Assembly (NCBI RefSeq): GCF_003201815.1 | Contig: NZ_QJKB01000002.1 | Span: forward strand, 652,941-716,940 | Reading direction: 5' to 3' | DNA length: 64,000 nt | Source: Undibacterium pigrum | GTDB lineage: Bacteria > Pseudomonadota > Gammaproteobacteria > Burkholderiales > Burkholderiaceae_D | Shown: positions 1-8,847 of the stretch, in pieces | Layout: each line of letters starts with the position of its first letter | How positions within the stretch are numbered: the first letter of the stretch is position 1 | The notes under the pieces: generated by a model | What the model saw: the letters and a program-made list of their open reading frames with translations, nothing else | Told to the model about the DNA's origin: nothing | Databases searched by the model: none | Translations under genes and position numbers: made by a program

Positions 1-234
1 TTAAGACGCATTGAGGAAGACAGTCAAATACTGTTATCCGTGACCGACTCTGCCAGGCTTTTGTCAGATGTACCACACGGACAATTATTTACGCCCTTCT
101 TTACCACCAAGAAAGGCGGCCAGGGCATAGGCCTGATGTTTGTACGTGAAGTCTTGAACAGGCATGGCTATGAGCACAAACTGAGGATCAATGGGGATGG
201 AGAAACCAGTTTCGATATCTTGATAGATGGGTAA
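1..234 (+). CDS. Sensor histidine kinase, C-terminal end (partial)
   Basis: The reading frame is open from base 1 and ends at a stop at 232-234, so only the last 77 residues of a longer gene are present. They match the ATP-binding (HATPase_c) end of a histidine kinase: an F-box-like TPFFTTKK followed by a G2-type GGQGIGLMFVREVL, then the usual closing beta strands. The G1 position, normally DxGxG, reads DSARLL and lacks both glycines, which is odd for an active kinase. The autophosphorylated histidine, any sensor domain and a partner regulator lie outside the window. The ATPase fold is clear; the signal and pathway cannot be told. Confidence 0.8.
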   Translation, partial: LRRIEEDSQILLSVTDSARLLSDVPHGQLFTPFFTTKKGGQGIGLMFVREVLNRHGYEHKLRINGDGETSFDILIDG

Positions 235-327
235 ATCAAAAAAATTATAGCCTCATACGCAAATCTTCTATACACCCTATAATGCAGCTCCATTCGGCGC
301 ATTCTGCCAACTATTTAGGAGATTTCC

Positions 328-837
328 ATGTCCATTTCCATGTACGCTGCCTCTGTCCCCGTGTTCAACCAGATGCTCGATAGTCTGAGTGATGTTCTGA
401 AAAAAGCTGAAGCACATGCCACAGCCAAGAACATCCCCGCAGAAAATTTCTTGCAAGCACGTTTGTTCCCTGACATGCTGGCATTGACACGTCAGGTGCA
501 GATCGCTGCTGATTTCGCCAAAGGCGTAACTGGCCGTCTGGCACAAGCTGAATTGCCTGCCTACGAAGACAATGAGCAGACTTTTGCAGAACTGCAAGAG
601 CGCATCGCCAAGACCAAGGCTTTCATTGCGACACTGGATGAATCCAAATTTGAAGGCAGCGAAACCCGCAACATCGTCTTGCGCCCAGGCACACCAAAAG
701 AACAGACTTTCACTGGTCAGGCTTATTTGCTGAACTACGGTTTGCCACAATTCTTTTTCCATGTGACGACGGCGTATGCCTTGTTCCGTCATAACGGTGT
801 GGAAATTGGTAAAAAAGATTTTATGGGTCTGCGTTGA
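328..837 (+). CDS. DUF1993 family protein
   Basis: This 169-residue cytoplasmic protein has no signal peptide or membrane segment. It opens with the MSISMYAASVPVFNQML type of start typical of the DUF1993 family, which is related to DinB-like four-helix proteins. It keeps the family's ARLFPDMLAL segment and the C-terminal FFFHVTTAYALFRHNGV stretch. An AGGAGA ribosome-binding site at 317-322 supports the ATG. It stands alone between the kinase gene and a REP-like hairpin. The family has no established biochemical role, so none is proposed. Confidence 0.85.
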   Translation: MSISMYAASVPVFNQMLDSLSDVLKKAEAHATAKNIPAENFLQARLFPDMLALTRQVQIAADFAKGVTGRLAQAELPAYEDNEQTFAELQERIAKTKAFIATLDESKFEGSETRNIVLRPGTPKEQTFTGQAYLLNYGLPQFFFHVTTAYALFRHNGVEIGKKDFMGLR

Positions 838-859
838 TTCAAACGATGTAAGCAATCTT

Positions 860-991
860 GTAGGTTGGGCCGGGCCTCGCTAGGCTACGCCTCATCAGCC
901 TAGCGAGGCCCGGCCCAACACTCGGTGTTACAATAACGTATTCGTTTATCAAAGGCCCAGTGTTGGGCTGATACCCCGTAGCCCAACCTAC
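860..991. repeat. REP-like nested palindrome
   Basis: A perfect 23-bp inverted repeat (864-886 and 897-919) with a 10-base loop is followed by a second smaller dyad, GTTGGGCT (962-969) and AGCCCAAC (980-987). The outermost GTAGGTTGGGC (860-870) is the reverse complement of 981-991, so the whole block is nested. It lies between two genes that converge on it and may act as a transcription stop for both. The layout resembles bacterial REP/BIME repeats. Whether other copies exist in the genome cannot be seen from this window. Confidence 0.7.
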
Positions 992-1028
992 GAAGGCATA
1001 GCGTGCATGCGTAACTCAACGCATGCCT

Positions 1029-2756
1029 TTATACCGCCACCGCAAAACCCTGCACCGCCTTCTTCAGCCGTAAATTAAACACCAGCAGCGCAACAGAAGT
1101 AATCACTCCTATCCCGCCAAACAAACTCCACATCAACATCGGTTGATGCATTTGCCGCGCCAGCACGGTGTACGACCATCCCGACAAAAGCCCGGCAAAC
1201 AGATTGCCAAGTGCCATCGACACGAAGTAATAACCCATGAACATCGCGGTTTTTCTTTTTGGTGCAATGGCTGCCACATATTCCTGACTCTTGGGCGAGG
1301 CGATCATTTCTCCAAGGGCAAATACAAACACAGCCATGCAGACGCTGACACCGCCAAACAACAGGGCATTTGACAGGCCAGCCATCCACAGACTGAGGCT
1401 CAGCACCAGCGTGCCCATGACCAGCACAGGCAGGGCTTTCCAGCGTTGTACATAGGTGCTGATGGCAATTTGCAAGAGCACGACTGCACCAAAATCCAGG
1501 TTGACGATGTATTCAGGGTTGACCTGACGGTAGGCCTGGCTCCAGTTCGCCGCCAGTTGTGCAGCACTGATCTGGCCCGCATGCAGGGCCTGCAAGCCAG
1601 ACTGCAATTGCTCCAGAGGTGGCATGACCTTGTAGTTCACCAGTTCCAGCCGCAGTTGTTCCATGAGCTGGGTATCCGCATAAGGACCCAGCTTGGCAGC
1701 CAGGCCAGGCAAGACAGCAGTCAATTGCTCTGCATTGACCGCTGCCAAAAAGTCCAGTGCAGTGGGGCTGTATTTACCTATCAACAGCACCAGGTCAGTG
1801 GTATCGACAAAATCACGTATGTATAAGGGCAGGGTGATGAAGAGCTGGTTATAGATAGTCCAGAAACCTGTCATGATCAGCAGGTAAATGACGAATTGCG
1901 CATTGCCTATGCGAATGCCTTGCTGATACCAGTGTTGCTGATGGCCAGATTTGTTGAGTACACTCCAGAGAAAATTAAGACCCAGCCAGCCTGCCATTGC
2001 AATGAAATATTGGGTATAACTGATGCCGCCTTTTGCTGCGATCATGATACCGATGATGGCAGGCACGACAAGCAAGGCCAGCCTGCCATTGCCCAATACT
2101 TCCTGGGTTTCCAGCAAGACCTGATGCAGGCTGCGCTGATCGCTTCCACCTTCGTGATGCTCGGTGTCCTTGTACAGGAATATCGCCGGGATGAAGTTCA
2201 GAAAAATCCAGAACGAAGACATCAGGAATACCATATCCCAACTGATGGCCCTGACATAGCCAGCCACCAGCGGCCCCAGGAAGCCACCGACATTCACCAT
2301 GGTATAAAACACACCAAATCCCAGGCCGCGATTGCTGTCATCGGTAGTGCGGCCGATAGTGCCAACCACCACGGGTTTGAAACAGGCAGCACCTACTGCC
2401 ACCGCCAGAAAGACCGCGCAAAAACTCCAGAAGCCATGTACCTGGCCCAGCAGGAAATAAGCCGGGCACATGATGCAAAAGGCGATCAGGAACATGCGCC
2501 GGTAGCCGTAGCGGTCGGCCAGTGCGCCGGTGATTACCGGTAGCAGGTACAGTAGAAAGGGGATCATGCCCTGCAAGAAGCCGCGTTCCTGATCATTCAA
2601 ACCCAGGCCACCTTGTGATACTGGGCTGGTCATGTACAGGGATGACAGGGTAAAGAAGCCATACCAGGCCAGACGCTCAAAAATTTCCATGCTGTTCGCC
2701 ACATAGAAATTTTTATGAAAAGGGCTGCGGCTCGTTGCAGGTGTAATGGTGGACAT
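1029..2756 (-). CDS. POT/MFS-type peptide transporter
   Basis: This 575-residue inner-membrane protein has about twelve hydrophobic segments. Its N-terminal NSMEIFERLAWYGFF segment resembles the FERFxYYG signature of proton-coupled oligopeptide transporters (PTR2/POT), and GADRYGYRR-like and MFMGYYFVSMALGN segments also fit. A long soluble insertion lies between the two transmembrane halves at about residues 320-420. It is the last gene of a minus-strand operon, nine bases after the M24 peptidase stop, so peptide import is the natural reading. No strong ribosome-binding site precedes the ATG, which suggests translational coupling. A general MFS drug or metabolite carrier remains possible. Confidence 0.75.
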   Translation of the reverse strand: MSTITPATSRSPFHKNFYVANSMEIFERLAWYGFFTLSSLYMTSPVSQGGLGLNDQERGFLQGMIPFLLYLLPVITGALADRYGYRRMFLIAFCIMCPAYFLLGQVHGFWSFCAVFLAVAVGAACFKPVVVGTIGRTTDDSNRGLGFGVFYTMVNVGGFLGPLVAGYVRAISWDMVFLMSSFWIFLNFIPAIFLYKDTEHHEGGSDQRSLHQVLLETQEVLGNGRLALLVVPAIIGIMIAAKGGISYTQYFIAMAGWLGLNFLWSVLNKSGHQQHWYQQGIRIGNAQFVIYLLIMTGFWTIYNQLFITLPLYIRDFVDTTDLVLLIGKYSPTALDFLAAVNAEQLTAVLPGLAAKLGPYADTQLMEQLRLELVNYKVMPPLEQLQSGLQALHAGQISAAQLAANWSQAYRQVNPEYIVNLDFGAVVLLQIAISTYVQRWKALPVLVMGTLVLSLSLWMAGLSNALLFGGVSVCMAVFVFALGEMIASPKSQEYVAAIAPKRKTAMFMGYYFVSMALGNLFAGLLSGWSYTVLARQMHQPMLMWSLFGGIGVITSVALLVFNLRLKKAVQGFAVAV

Positions 2757-2765
2757 AAGATAGGT

Positions 2766-3857
2766 TTAAATTGGCAGCTCAAAAACTTTGGGGGCATGGG
2801 TGATGAAGCTATAACCATCATCCAGGATGACAACATCATCTTCTATGCGCACACCGCCATAGCCGGGGATGTAAATGCCGGGTTCTATGGTGAGCACATA
2901 GCTGGCTTGCAGCCTGTCCTGGCAAACCGGGCTGATGAAAGGCTGTTCATGCAACTGTATGCCGACACCATGACCCAGACCTGTGCTGGTATAGGCAGCA
3001 AATTCCGAAGCTTGCAAAATTTCACTCGCTGCCGCACTGGTAGCGGTGGCGAGCTGGCCTGCGTGCAGGCTCTGTAATGCTGCCTGTTGCGCACTTTGTA
3101 CTATGTCGAATATCTTTCTTTGCCGTGCATCTGCCCTGCCCGCAACAAAACTGCGTGTCATGTCTGAGCGATAGCCATTTATTACTGCACCAAAATCGAT
3201 GACGACGAGATCACCTTCAGCCAGGGTCTTGCCTGAGGGTATGCAATGCGGCAGGGCAGAGCGCGGCCCAAAGCCGACTATGCTGGGGAAAGACAAGCCT
3301 TCAGACCCCAGCTTTTGCATGCGGTATTCAAGCTCCAGTGCAAAGTCACGTTCGCTGATGCCCGGGCGCAGCAAAGGCAGGCTGTCATGCAGGGCCTGGT
3401 CGGCAATAGCTGCCGCCTTGCGGATTTGCGCTATCTCCCATGCATCCTTCACTTTGCGCAATTCTTCAACCAGGCCTGAGCTGGAGGTGCAGGCAATGCC
3501 TGTCAGTTCTTGCGCTATGCCTGACCACATCTGTAAATTGATATGCCCGGCTTCAAACAGCAGCGTGCTGATATGGCTGGTATCCAGCACTACACGTATC
3601 GCCTGGCCCAGGCTTTGCTGGTCGCGGTTGCGGCAGATGATTTGGCATGCCAAGCATTCTTCTTTTGCCTGTTCGACAAAGCGATAATCAGTAATCAAAA
3701 ATACCTGATCCATCGTGACGATGCCGTAGGCAGCTTCGCCAGAATAATTGCTGAGGTAACGCAGATTGTCTAATGAAAATACCAGCAGGGCTTGCTGCTC
3801 ATCTGCCGCCATGCGCTGGCGCAGTGTGCTCAGTCTTTGCGTGAATTCGGGTTTCAT
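2766..3857 (-). CDS. M24 family Xaa-Pro peptidase (PepQ-like)
   Basis: This 363-residue soluble protein has a creatinase N-domain (about 5-130) and an M24 pita-bread domain (about 140-360). All five metal ligands of the dinuclear site are visible: D221 (IDFGA), D232 (YRSDMTRS), H296 (GLGHGVGI), E325 (TIEPGIY) and E339 (VRIEDD). The family cleaves dipeptides or short peptides at a proline bond in the cytoplasm. Its start overlaps the stop of the upstream proline-racemase-superfamily gene by four bases (ATGA) and it is followed closely by the transporter. The set looks built for proline or hydroxyproline peptides. Dipeptidase versus aminopeptidase activity cannot be decided. Confidence 0.88.
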   Translation of the reverse strand: MKPEFTQRLSTLRQRMAADEQQALLVFSLDNLRYLSNYSGEAAYGIVTMDQVFLITDYRFVEQAKEECLACQIICRNRDQQSLGQAIRVVLDTSHISTLLFEAGHINLQMWSGIAQELTGIACTSSSGLVEELRKVKDAWEIAQIRKAAAIADQALHDSLPLLRPGISERDFALELEYRMQKLGSEGLSFPSIVGFGPRSALPHCIPSGKTLAEGDLVVIDFGAVINGYRSDMTRSFVAGRADARQRKIFDIVQSAQQAALQSLHAGQLATATSAAASEILQASEFAAYTSTGLGHGVGIQLHEQPFISPVCQDRLQASYVLTIEPGIYIPGYGGVRIEDDVVILDDGYSFITHAPKVFELPI

Positions 3858-4951
3858 CGGAATATGAATCCTTGTATCAAAGGGTCTTGCGGGTCCAGAT
3901 AAAAAGTGCTGCGCCCTGTGATGTGGGCACTGCCTTCTACGCGGGGAATGATGGCGCTATGGTAGCCATAGCTATGCGGATGATAGGCTGTTACCTTGAA
4001 CTGGCTGCCCAGTATGCTTTCTATGGTGATGCTTTCACCCAGGCGCAATTGCCCGCGCGCATACAGGATGGCGGCCTGGCCGGAGACGCCACTGCCAGTC
4101 GGGCTGCGGTCCAGCTCACCGTCGGCAAAGATGCAGACATTGCGGCTATGTACACCAGGTGTGGTCGATGGCGCAGAAAATATACAGCCATACAGGAAAC
4201 CGAGCTCAGCATCATAGGGATGATGTATGGCGATCTGTGCCTGCACCGCAGCCTTGATGGCACGCCCCATGCTGATGATTTGCCGGTGATTATCTGCTGC
4301 CAGTGACAAACCCAGGCTGGAAGCATCGACATAGGCATAATAGGCGCCGCCATAAGCCAGTGTCACATTCACCGTGCCCAGTTTGGGTACGTCAACCATG
4401 ACATCCATGGCCGCCACAAAGGATGGCACATTGTCGAAATAAGTGCGCGTGACCTTGCCATTGTCCATCTCGGCATAGGCGGTGATTTGTCCGGCTGGCA
4501 CGTCTATCTTGATGGTCGTCATGGGGCCGTTGCTGGCAACCACGCCAGCTTCCAGCGCCACGCGGGTCAGGGCAATGATGGCATGGCCGCACATGGTGCT
4601 ATAGCCCTCGTTGTGCAGGAACAGCGCACCAAAATCACTGTCTTCACGCTCTGCCGCGACGATGAGGCAGCCATACATATCGGCATGGCCACGCGGCTCA
4701 AACATCAGGGCAGTGCGCAGATGGTCATGGTGGGTCTGGCAATAGGCACGTTTTTCCAGTATGCGTTTGCCGGGCAGGACAGGGAAGCCACTGGTGATGA
4801 TGCGCAGTGGTTCACCGCCAGTATGGCAATCTAGGCTGCTGATCTGCAAGACTTCGGACGATGGTGTCCAGCTGGAGAAAGCTCTGGCTGATGCTGCACT
4901 CTTTCCATTCTTTCCACTCTGCGCACTCTTGACACTCGTTGCACTTGGCAT
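3854..4951 (-). CDS. Probable trans-3-hydroxy-L-proline dehydratase (proline racemase superfamily)
   Basis: This protein has the proline racemase fold: DCHTGGEP near the N-terminus, STMCGHAII with the first catalytic Cys (C121), and DRSPTGSGVSG at the second catalytic position. Racemases and 4-hydroxyproline epimerases have Cys there (SPCGTG); this one has Thr (T285). The Cys/Thr pair is the known hallmark of trans-3-hydroxy-L-proline dehydratase, which makes delta-1-pyrroline-2-carboxylate. The start is set at 4951 because GGGAG (complement of 4959-4963) is 7 bases away; an ATG six bases upstream would sit too close. The first 35 residues are a low-complexity Ser/Ala/Lys extension. It heads the operon with the M24 peptidase and POT transporter. 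Confidence 0.8.
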   Translation of the reverse strand: MPSATSVKSAQSGKNGKSAASARAFSSWTPSSEVLQISSLDCHTGGEPLRIITSGFPVLPGKRILEKRAYCQTHHDHLRTALMFEPRGHADMYGCLIVAAEREDSDFGALFLHNEGYSTMCGHAIIALTRVALEAGVVASNGPMTTIKIDVPAGQITAYAEMDNGKVTRTYFDNVPSFVAAMDVMVDVPKLGTVNVTLAYGGAYYAYVDASSLGLSLAADNHRQIISMGRAIKAAVQAQIAIHHPYDAELGFLYGCIFSAPSTTPGVHSRNVCIFADGELDRSPTGSGVSGQAAILYARGQLRLGESITIESILGSQFKVTAYHPHSYGYHSAIIPRVEGSAHITGRSTFYLDPQDPLIQGFIFR

Positions 4952-4957
4952 GTGCAT

Positions 4958-5467
4958 GCTCCCGCTTCAAAAGCGCCAGCTTAAAGCGCACGGGGCTGGC
5001 TGTCTTGACGTTTTGCATCTGCTCTTTTGTGGAAATTGGCACAACAAAAAACTATTTGGATTTGCTTAAAAATTCCGCAAAAGTTTACGTATATTTAAAA
5101 TATATTCATGATATATTAAAAAACGACATGGCAATTTTGTATCAAAAACAGCGTAGCGATGTCCATGAATTGGCATACACCAGCGCCTGATTGATCGCAG
5201 GCTGGTGATCGTGAAGAAAGCAGACAGCTTGTGATCCAGCCTGTCTGTCATTTGCATCAGATGATTCATACGATGAACAGAGCAAATACGGGGACTGGCA
5301 GTTTTTGCGTGCAGCCGTCTTCAACAAAAACAACCCGGGTTTTCCAGATCAGCAACAAGCAAACACCAATTCAGAAATTAATACGCGGGACCAATAAGCA
5401 AGACAGAAGCAAGACCATTGCAAGCAGCAAGAAAATCAAAAATATTTTCCAGATCCGGAGCAGACAA
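4958..5467. promoter_or_regulatory. Divergent control region between hydroxyproline operon and TonB receptor
   Basis: This gap of about 510 bases has no convincing gene. It is AT-rich at 5060-5130 and must hold the promoters of the minus-strand dehydratase operon and the plus-strand receptor. At 5090-5106 it contains TATATTTAAAATATATT, which is matched at 15 of 17 bases by a site at 18635-18651 upstream of the second TonB receptor and the M9-like peptidase. That makes it a candidate shared operator, although AT-rich motifs recur easily by chance. Open frames that extend the receptor upstream to 5231 read as non-coding. Confidence 0.45.
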
Positions 5468-8278
5468 ATGAAAGAAAAAGTATTATCCCATTCGTTGAGA
5501 CTGATGTTCGCCAGCGGACTAGGCCTGAGTATGATGGCCGGTAGCGCACTGGCGCAAGACGCCAGCCCGGCCATGCAGCGCGTTGAAGTGACGGGTTCAT
5601 CCATCAAGCGCATCAATCAGGAAACTGCATTGCCGGTGCAGACCCTGTCGCGTTCCGACATAGAAAAAAGTGGTGCGACCAATGTTGAAAGCCTGATCGC
5701 CGCACTCCCCAGCATGCAGGGTTTCAGCACAGCCAACCAGACCATCAATGGTGGTGGCGGTGGTTTGCAAACTGCATCCATCCACAACATAGGCGCAGCA
5801 TATACCCTGGTTTTGTTGAATGGACACAGGCTGGCATCTTATGGCGCAGGCAGTACTGTCAACCTGGCCAGTATCCCCCTGTCTGCAGTTGAGCGGGTAG
5901 AGATTTTGACAGATGGTGCATCCACCCTGTATGGCTCTGATGCGATTGCCGGTGTCGTTAATTTTATCTTGCGTAAGAACCAGACAGAAGCAGCAGTTGA
6001 TTTCAGTTATACCCAGCCACAGCAATCTGGTGGTAAATCATATCGTGTCGGTATTTCAAAAGGCTTTGGCGATCTGGAAAAAGATGGCTATAACGTGCTG
6101 GTGTCGTATAGCCATGATGAACAAAGCATGCTGAATTCTTCGCAGCGTTCATTTGCCGATACGGGTGTCAGAAGGTTCTCTGAAAACGGCAAGAATTATG
6201 CGACCTGGTTTTTGTCCGACAATTCCAGCCCATCCATCGCACAATTGAATTTCAAGAACGGTGCTGATCCCATCCTGTTTTCGCCAAATTTCTTGAAAGA
6301 CAAGTCTTGCGGACCAAATACCTTTCAGGTAGAAAATCGCTGCCGCTATGACTATGCATCGACAGTGCAGTTGATCCCTGAATCCAAACGTGACAGTCTG
6401 TTTTCATCACTGAATTACAAACTCAATAGCGATACCAATATCTTTGCAGAAGCCGTGCTTTCCAAGTTTACGCAAACCGGCCGCTATGCACCTGCCGCCC
6501 AGCCTTTGAACCTGGGCCTGGATAGCCCGCTGTTTGCCAAATATGTGACGCCTTATCTGGGCGCACTGGGTGTCAATCCGGCAGACCTCGATTCAGCCAG
6601 GATGCGTCTGCGTATTTCTGATGCAGGTGGCCGTAACACTGCTTACACGACCGAAGCCCAGCATCTGGTATTGGGCACGGATGGCAATGCCTTTGGCTTT
6701 GACTATAACCTGTCCTACACGCATTCCATCTCCAAGCGCAAGCGTGATTTTGCTGGTGGTTTCCTCAGCAAGGATAAATTCTATGCCATCGTTGACAGCG
6801 GAAAATATGATCCTTTCGCACCAGCGGGTTCTTCTGCGGCAGTTCTGGCCCCCGCTGTATTGCATGAAAACTGGTCCAGCTCCAAGAGTACCCTGGATGT
6901 GTTGAGCCTGCGCGGCTCGCGTGAATTGTTCGCCATAGGCAGCGGCAAATCGCAACTGGGCCTGGGTGTGGATTTCAGCAAGCAACGCTATGACTACACC
7001 GCAACGCCAATAGGCATGGGTACCAATGCCTTGCAACCAAATTACACCGATGCGCCGCTGGGTGATTCGCCAGGTGATTTGCCGATTGCCGCCAGCCGTA
7101 AAAACTGGGGTACTTTTGCAGAACTCTTGCTACCTTTCAGCAAGCAATTCGATGTGACTGCTGCCTTGCGTTATGATGACTACAGTGCTGTCACCAACAC
7201 GGCCAATTTTGATGAACAAGGCAAACCTATCGCAGCTGCGACTCAGGGTAACAAGGCTGACAAACTGACTTACAAACTGTCTGCTGCCTATCGTGCTTTC
7301 GATAATCTCTTGTTACGCGCCTCATATGGCACAGGTTTCAAGATGGCCAGCATGAGCGACATCACGTCGCCACTGACACATAGCGGTAACACCGGTGGCA
7401 CTTATCCTTGCCCGGTCAAGTCACCCGATCCACGTGCAGTGAATTGCATGGGTTCTACCCAGTATGATGTGCTGACCGGTGGTAATCGTCTGACAGGTGA
7501 AAACGGTTTGAAGCCTGAAGAATCCAAACAAGCCACCATAGGTCTGCGTATAGAGCCGACTTCCAATCTGTCTCTGGGTCTGGATTTGTGGGACGTGAAA
7601 ATGGAAAACCAGATTGCGCAACTGCCTGAAGCGATTGTTTTTGGTCATCCTGAGCGTTATCCCAACCTGTTCTCGACTTTCTATGAACCAGGCCAGGGCG
7701 GCAATATCCTGGTGGGCACACTGCCTTCCTACAATATCGCCAACGCACACTATCGCGGCATAGACTGGGACCATAGCTTCAAGACAGCAACTCCTCTGGG
7801 CAAGCTGAGCCTGAACTGGACCGGTACTTACATGCTGATGTCAGACTTTGATATTCCTGGCAGCCCGACAGTACGCAGTGTAGGCCGTTATGATGAAAAC
7901 AATGCAGTGGCTTTCCGTGTCATCAGCAAACTGGTGGCAACACTGAAAACCTCAGACATCTTCACTCATGCCCTGACCATGAACTATCGCTCTGGTTATC
8001 ACGATGCAGCAGCTTCCGTACGTGAAGTCAATGCCAATGGCAGCTTCGGTGATTTTGTAACGGTCAAACGCGATGTGTCGTCTTACACCACCTTTGACTG
8101 GCAGACCCGTGCGCAATTGCGCAAGAACCTGGCTTTCACTGTGGGCATACGCAATTTGTTTAACGTTAATCCACCGCTGTCTTTGAAAGAAGGTAATGGT
8201 GACCAGGTTGGCTATGATGGTCGTTACACTGATGCACTGGGCCGGACAGTCTACGTGACTGGTTCTTATAGCTTCTGA
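5468..8278 (+). CDS. TonB-dependent receptor
   Basis: This is a 936-residue outer-membrane receptor. The signal peptide ends at GSALA-Q (about residue 29). A TonB-box-like MQRVEVTGS follows, then the plug domain (about 50-180, with LVLLNGHR and STLYGSDAIAGVVNFI) and a 22-strand-type barrel ending in aromatic YSF. The start at 5468 has GGAG at 5457-5460, seven bases upstream; the open frame to 5231 lacks such support. It is transcribed divergently from the hydroxyproline/peptidase operon, so a peptide ligand is plausible. There is no extended N-terminal signalling domain, so it is not a sigma-regulator transducer. Ligand identity is inference only. Confidence 0.9.
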   Translation: MKEKVLSHSLRLMFASGLGLSMMAGSALAQDASPAMQRVEVTGSSIKRINQETALPVQTLSRSDIEKSGATNVESLIAALPSMQGFSTANQTINGGGGGLQTASIHNIGAAYTLVLLNGHRLASYGAGSTVNLASIPLSAVERVEILTDGASTLYGSDAIAGVVNFILRKNQTEAAVDFSYTQPQQSGGKSYRVGISKGFGDLEKDGYNVLVSYSHDEQSMLNSSQRSFADTGVRRFSENGKNYATWFLSDNSSPSIAQLNFKNGADPILFSPNFLKDKSCGPNTFQVENRCRYDYASTVQLIPESKRDSLFSSLNYKLNSDTNIFAEAVLSKFTQTGRYAPAAQPLNLGLDSPLFAKYVTPYLGALGVNPADLDSARMRLRISDAGGRNTAYTTEAQHLVLGTDGNAFGFDYNLSYTHSISKRKRDFAGGFLSKDKFYAIVDSGKYDPFAPAGSSAAVLAPAVLHENWSSSKSTLDVLSLRGSRELFAIGSGKSQLGLGVDFSKQRYDYTATPIGMGTNALQPNYTDAPLGDSPGDLPIAASRKNWGTFAELLLPFSKQFDVTAALRYDDYSAVTNTANFDEQGKPIAAATQGNKADKLTYKLSAAYRAFDNLLLRASYGTGFKMASMSDITSPLTHSGNTGGTYPCPVKSPDPRAVNCMGSTQYDVLTGGNRLTGENGLKPEESKQATIGLRIEPTSNLSLGLDLWDVKMENQIAQLPEAIVFGHPERYPNLFSTFYEPGQGGNILVGTLPSYNIANAHYRGIDWDHSFKTATPLGKLSLNWTGTYMLMSDFDIPGSPTVRSVGRYDENNAVAFRVISKLVATLKTSDIFTHALTMNYRSGYHDAAASVREVNANGSFGDFVTVKRDVSSYTTFDWQTRAQLRKNLAFTVGIRNLFNVNPPLSLKEGNGDQVGYDGRYTDALGRTVYVTGSYSF

Positions 8279-8294
8279 TGCTTTTGATGGCACA

Positions 8295-8328
8295 AAGCCC
8301 TGCCTGTTCGTGAGAGCAGGCAGGGCTT
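8295..8328. terminator. Hairpin between convergent genes
   Basis: A perfect 12-bp stem (8295-8306 with 8317-8328) with a 10-base loop lies just after the receptor stop and before the 3' end of the convergent RodZ-like gene. There is no long U-tract, so it may be a weak or bidirectional terminator. Confidence 0.6.
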
Positions 8329-8340
8329 GCAGGCACAGGC

Positions 8341-8847
8341 TTAATGCTGCAAGTTGAAATAAGCGTAAGCCAGTGCCGCAGCAATACACAGGCAGATCAC
8401 TATGCCCAGAGGGAAAGCCTGATTTGCTGGCGGGTTGCCTGGGCGTTTGGTTGCACCTGACTGGGTGGCCTGTCGTTTTATCTTATCCGCATCGATCGCG
8501 ATCAATGCCAGAATGGGGTCGGGGTCGAGTTTCACCAGCTTCGCATATGCGCGTGTGAAGCCTTTGACTATCGCTGCCTCCGGCAGGGTGGGGTAGTCGT
8601 CTTTTTCAAGTGCAATGATTTGCCGTGGTGCCAGCTTGAGCTGGGCAGCCACCTGTTCCACCGTCCAGCCCAGTGCTACGCGTCCTGCTGCCAGCTTGGC
8701 ACCGGGAGACGCGGCCAGTCTTTGTGCTTCCGCTTCCAGCAAATCTGCAGCAATAGGCTGGCCCAGGCGCGACTCTATCAATTCCTGATAATGAAATGTG
8801 CCCGTAACTTCTGATGATGCGGGCTCATTGTGTTCAGACTTGCTCAT
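8341..8847 (-). CDS. RodZ-like helix-turn-helix membrane protein (short)
   Basis: This 168-residue protein has a cytoplasmic helix-turn-helix of the RodZ/HTH_25 type at about 50-115 (AGRVALGWTVEQVAAQLKL, then the ALEKDDY and VKGFTRAYAKL segments). A basic linker and one C-terminal membrane helix (about 144-164) follow, and the chain ends at once. Full RodZ proteins are about twice as long and have a periplasmic domain, which is absent here. The start is placed at 8847 because GAGG lies eight bases upstream; an ATG at 8853 would be only two bases from it. It stands alone, convergent with the receptor and divergent from the FHA operon. A role in cell shape is possible but unproven. Confidence 0.75.
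   Translation of the reverse strand: MSKSEHNEPASSEVTGTFHYQELIESRLGQPIAADLLEAEAQRLAASPGAKLAAGRVALGWTVEQVAAQLKLAPRQIIALEKDDYPTLPEAAIVKGFTRAYAKLVKLDPDPILALIAIDADKIKRQATQSGATKRPGNPPANQAFPLGIVICLCIAAALAYAYFNLQH

Noticed and set aside
864-919. Possible CRISPR-like repeat
   Set aside because: There is no regular repeat-spacer unit; it is a single nested inverted repeat.
1896-2543. 215-codon open frame on the plus strand
   Set aside because: It is antisense to the POT-like transporter gene, with a His/Gln-rich product typical of shadow frames.
3854-4951. Proline racemase or 4-hydroxyproline epimerase
   Set aside because: The second catalytic cysteine is Thr, which fits the dehydratase branch.
5231-5467. 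79-codon upstream extension of the first TonB receptor
   Set aside because: The residues are polar and without pattern, a signal peptide begins at the ATG at 5468, and the only good ribosome-binding site precedes that ATG.
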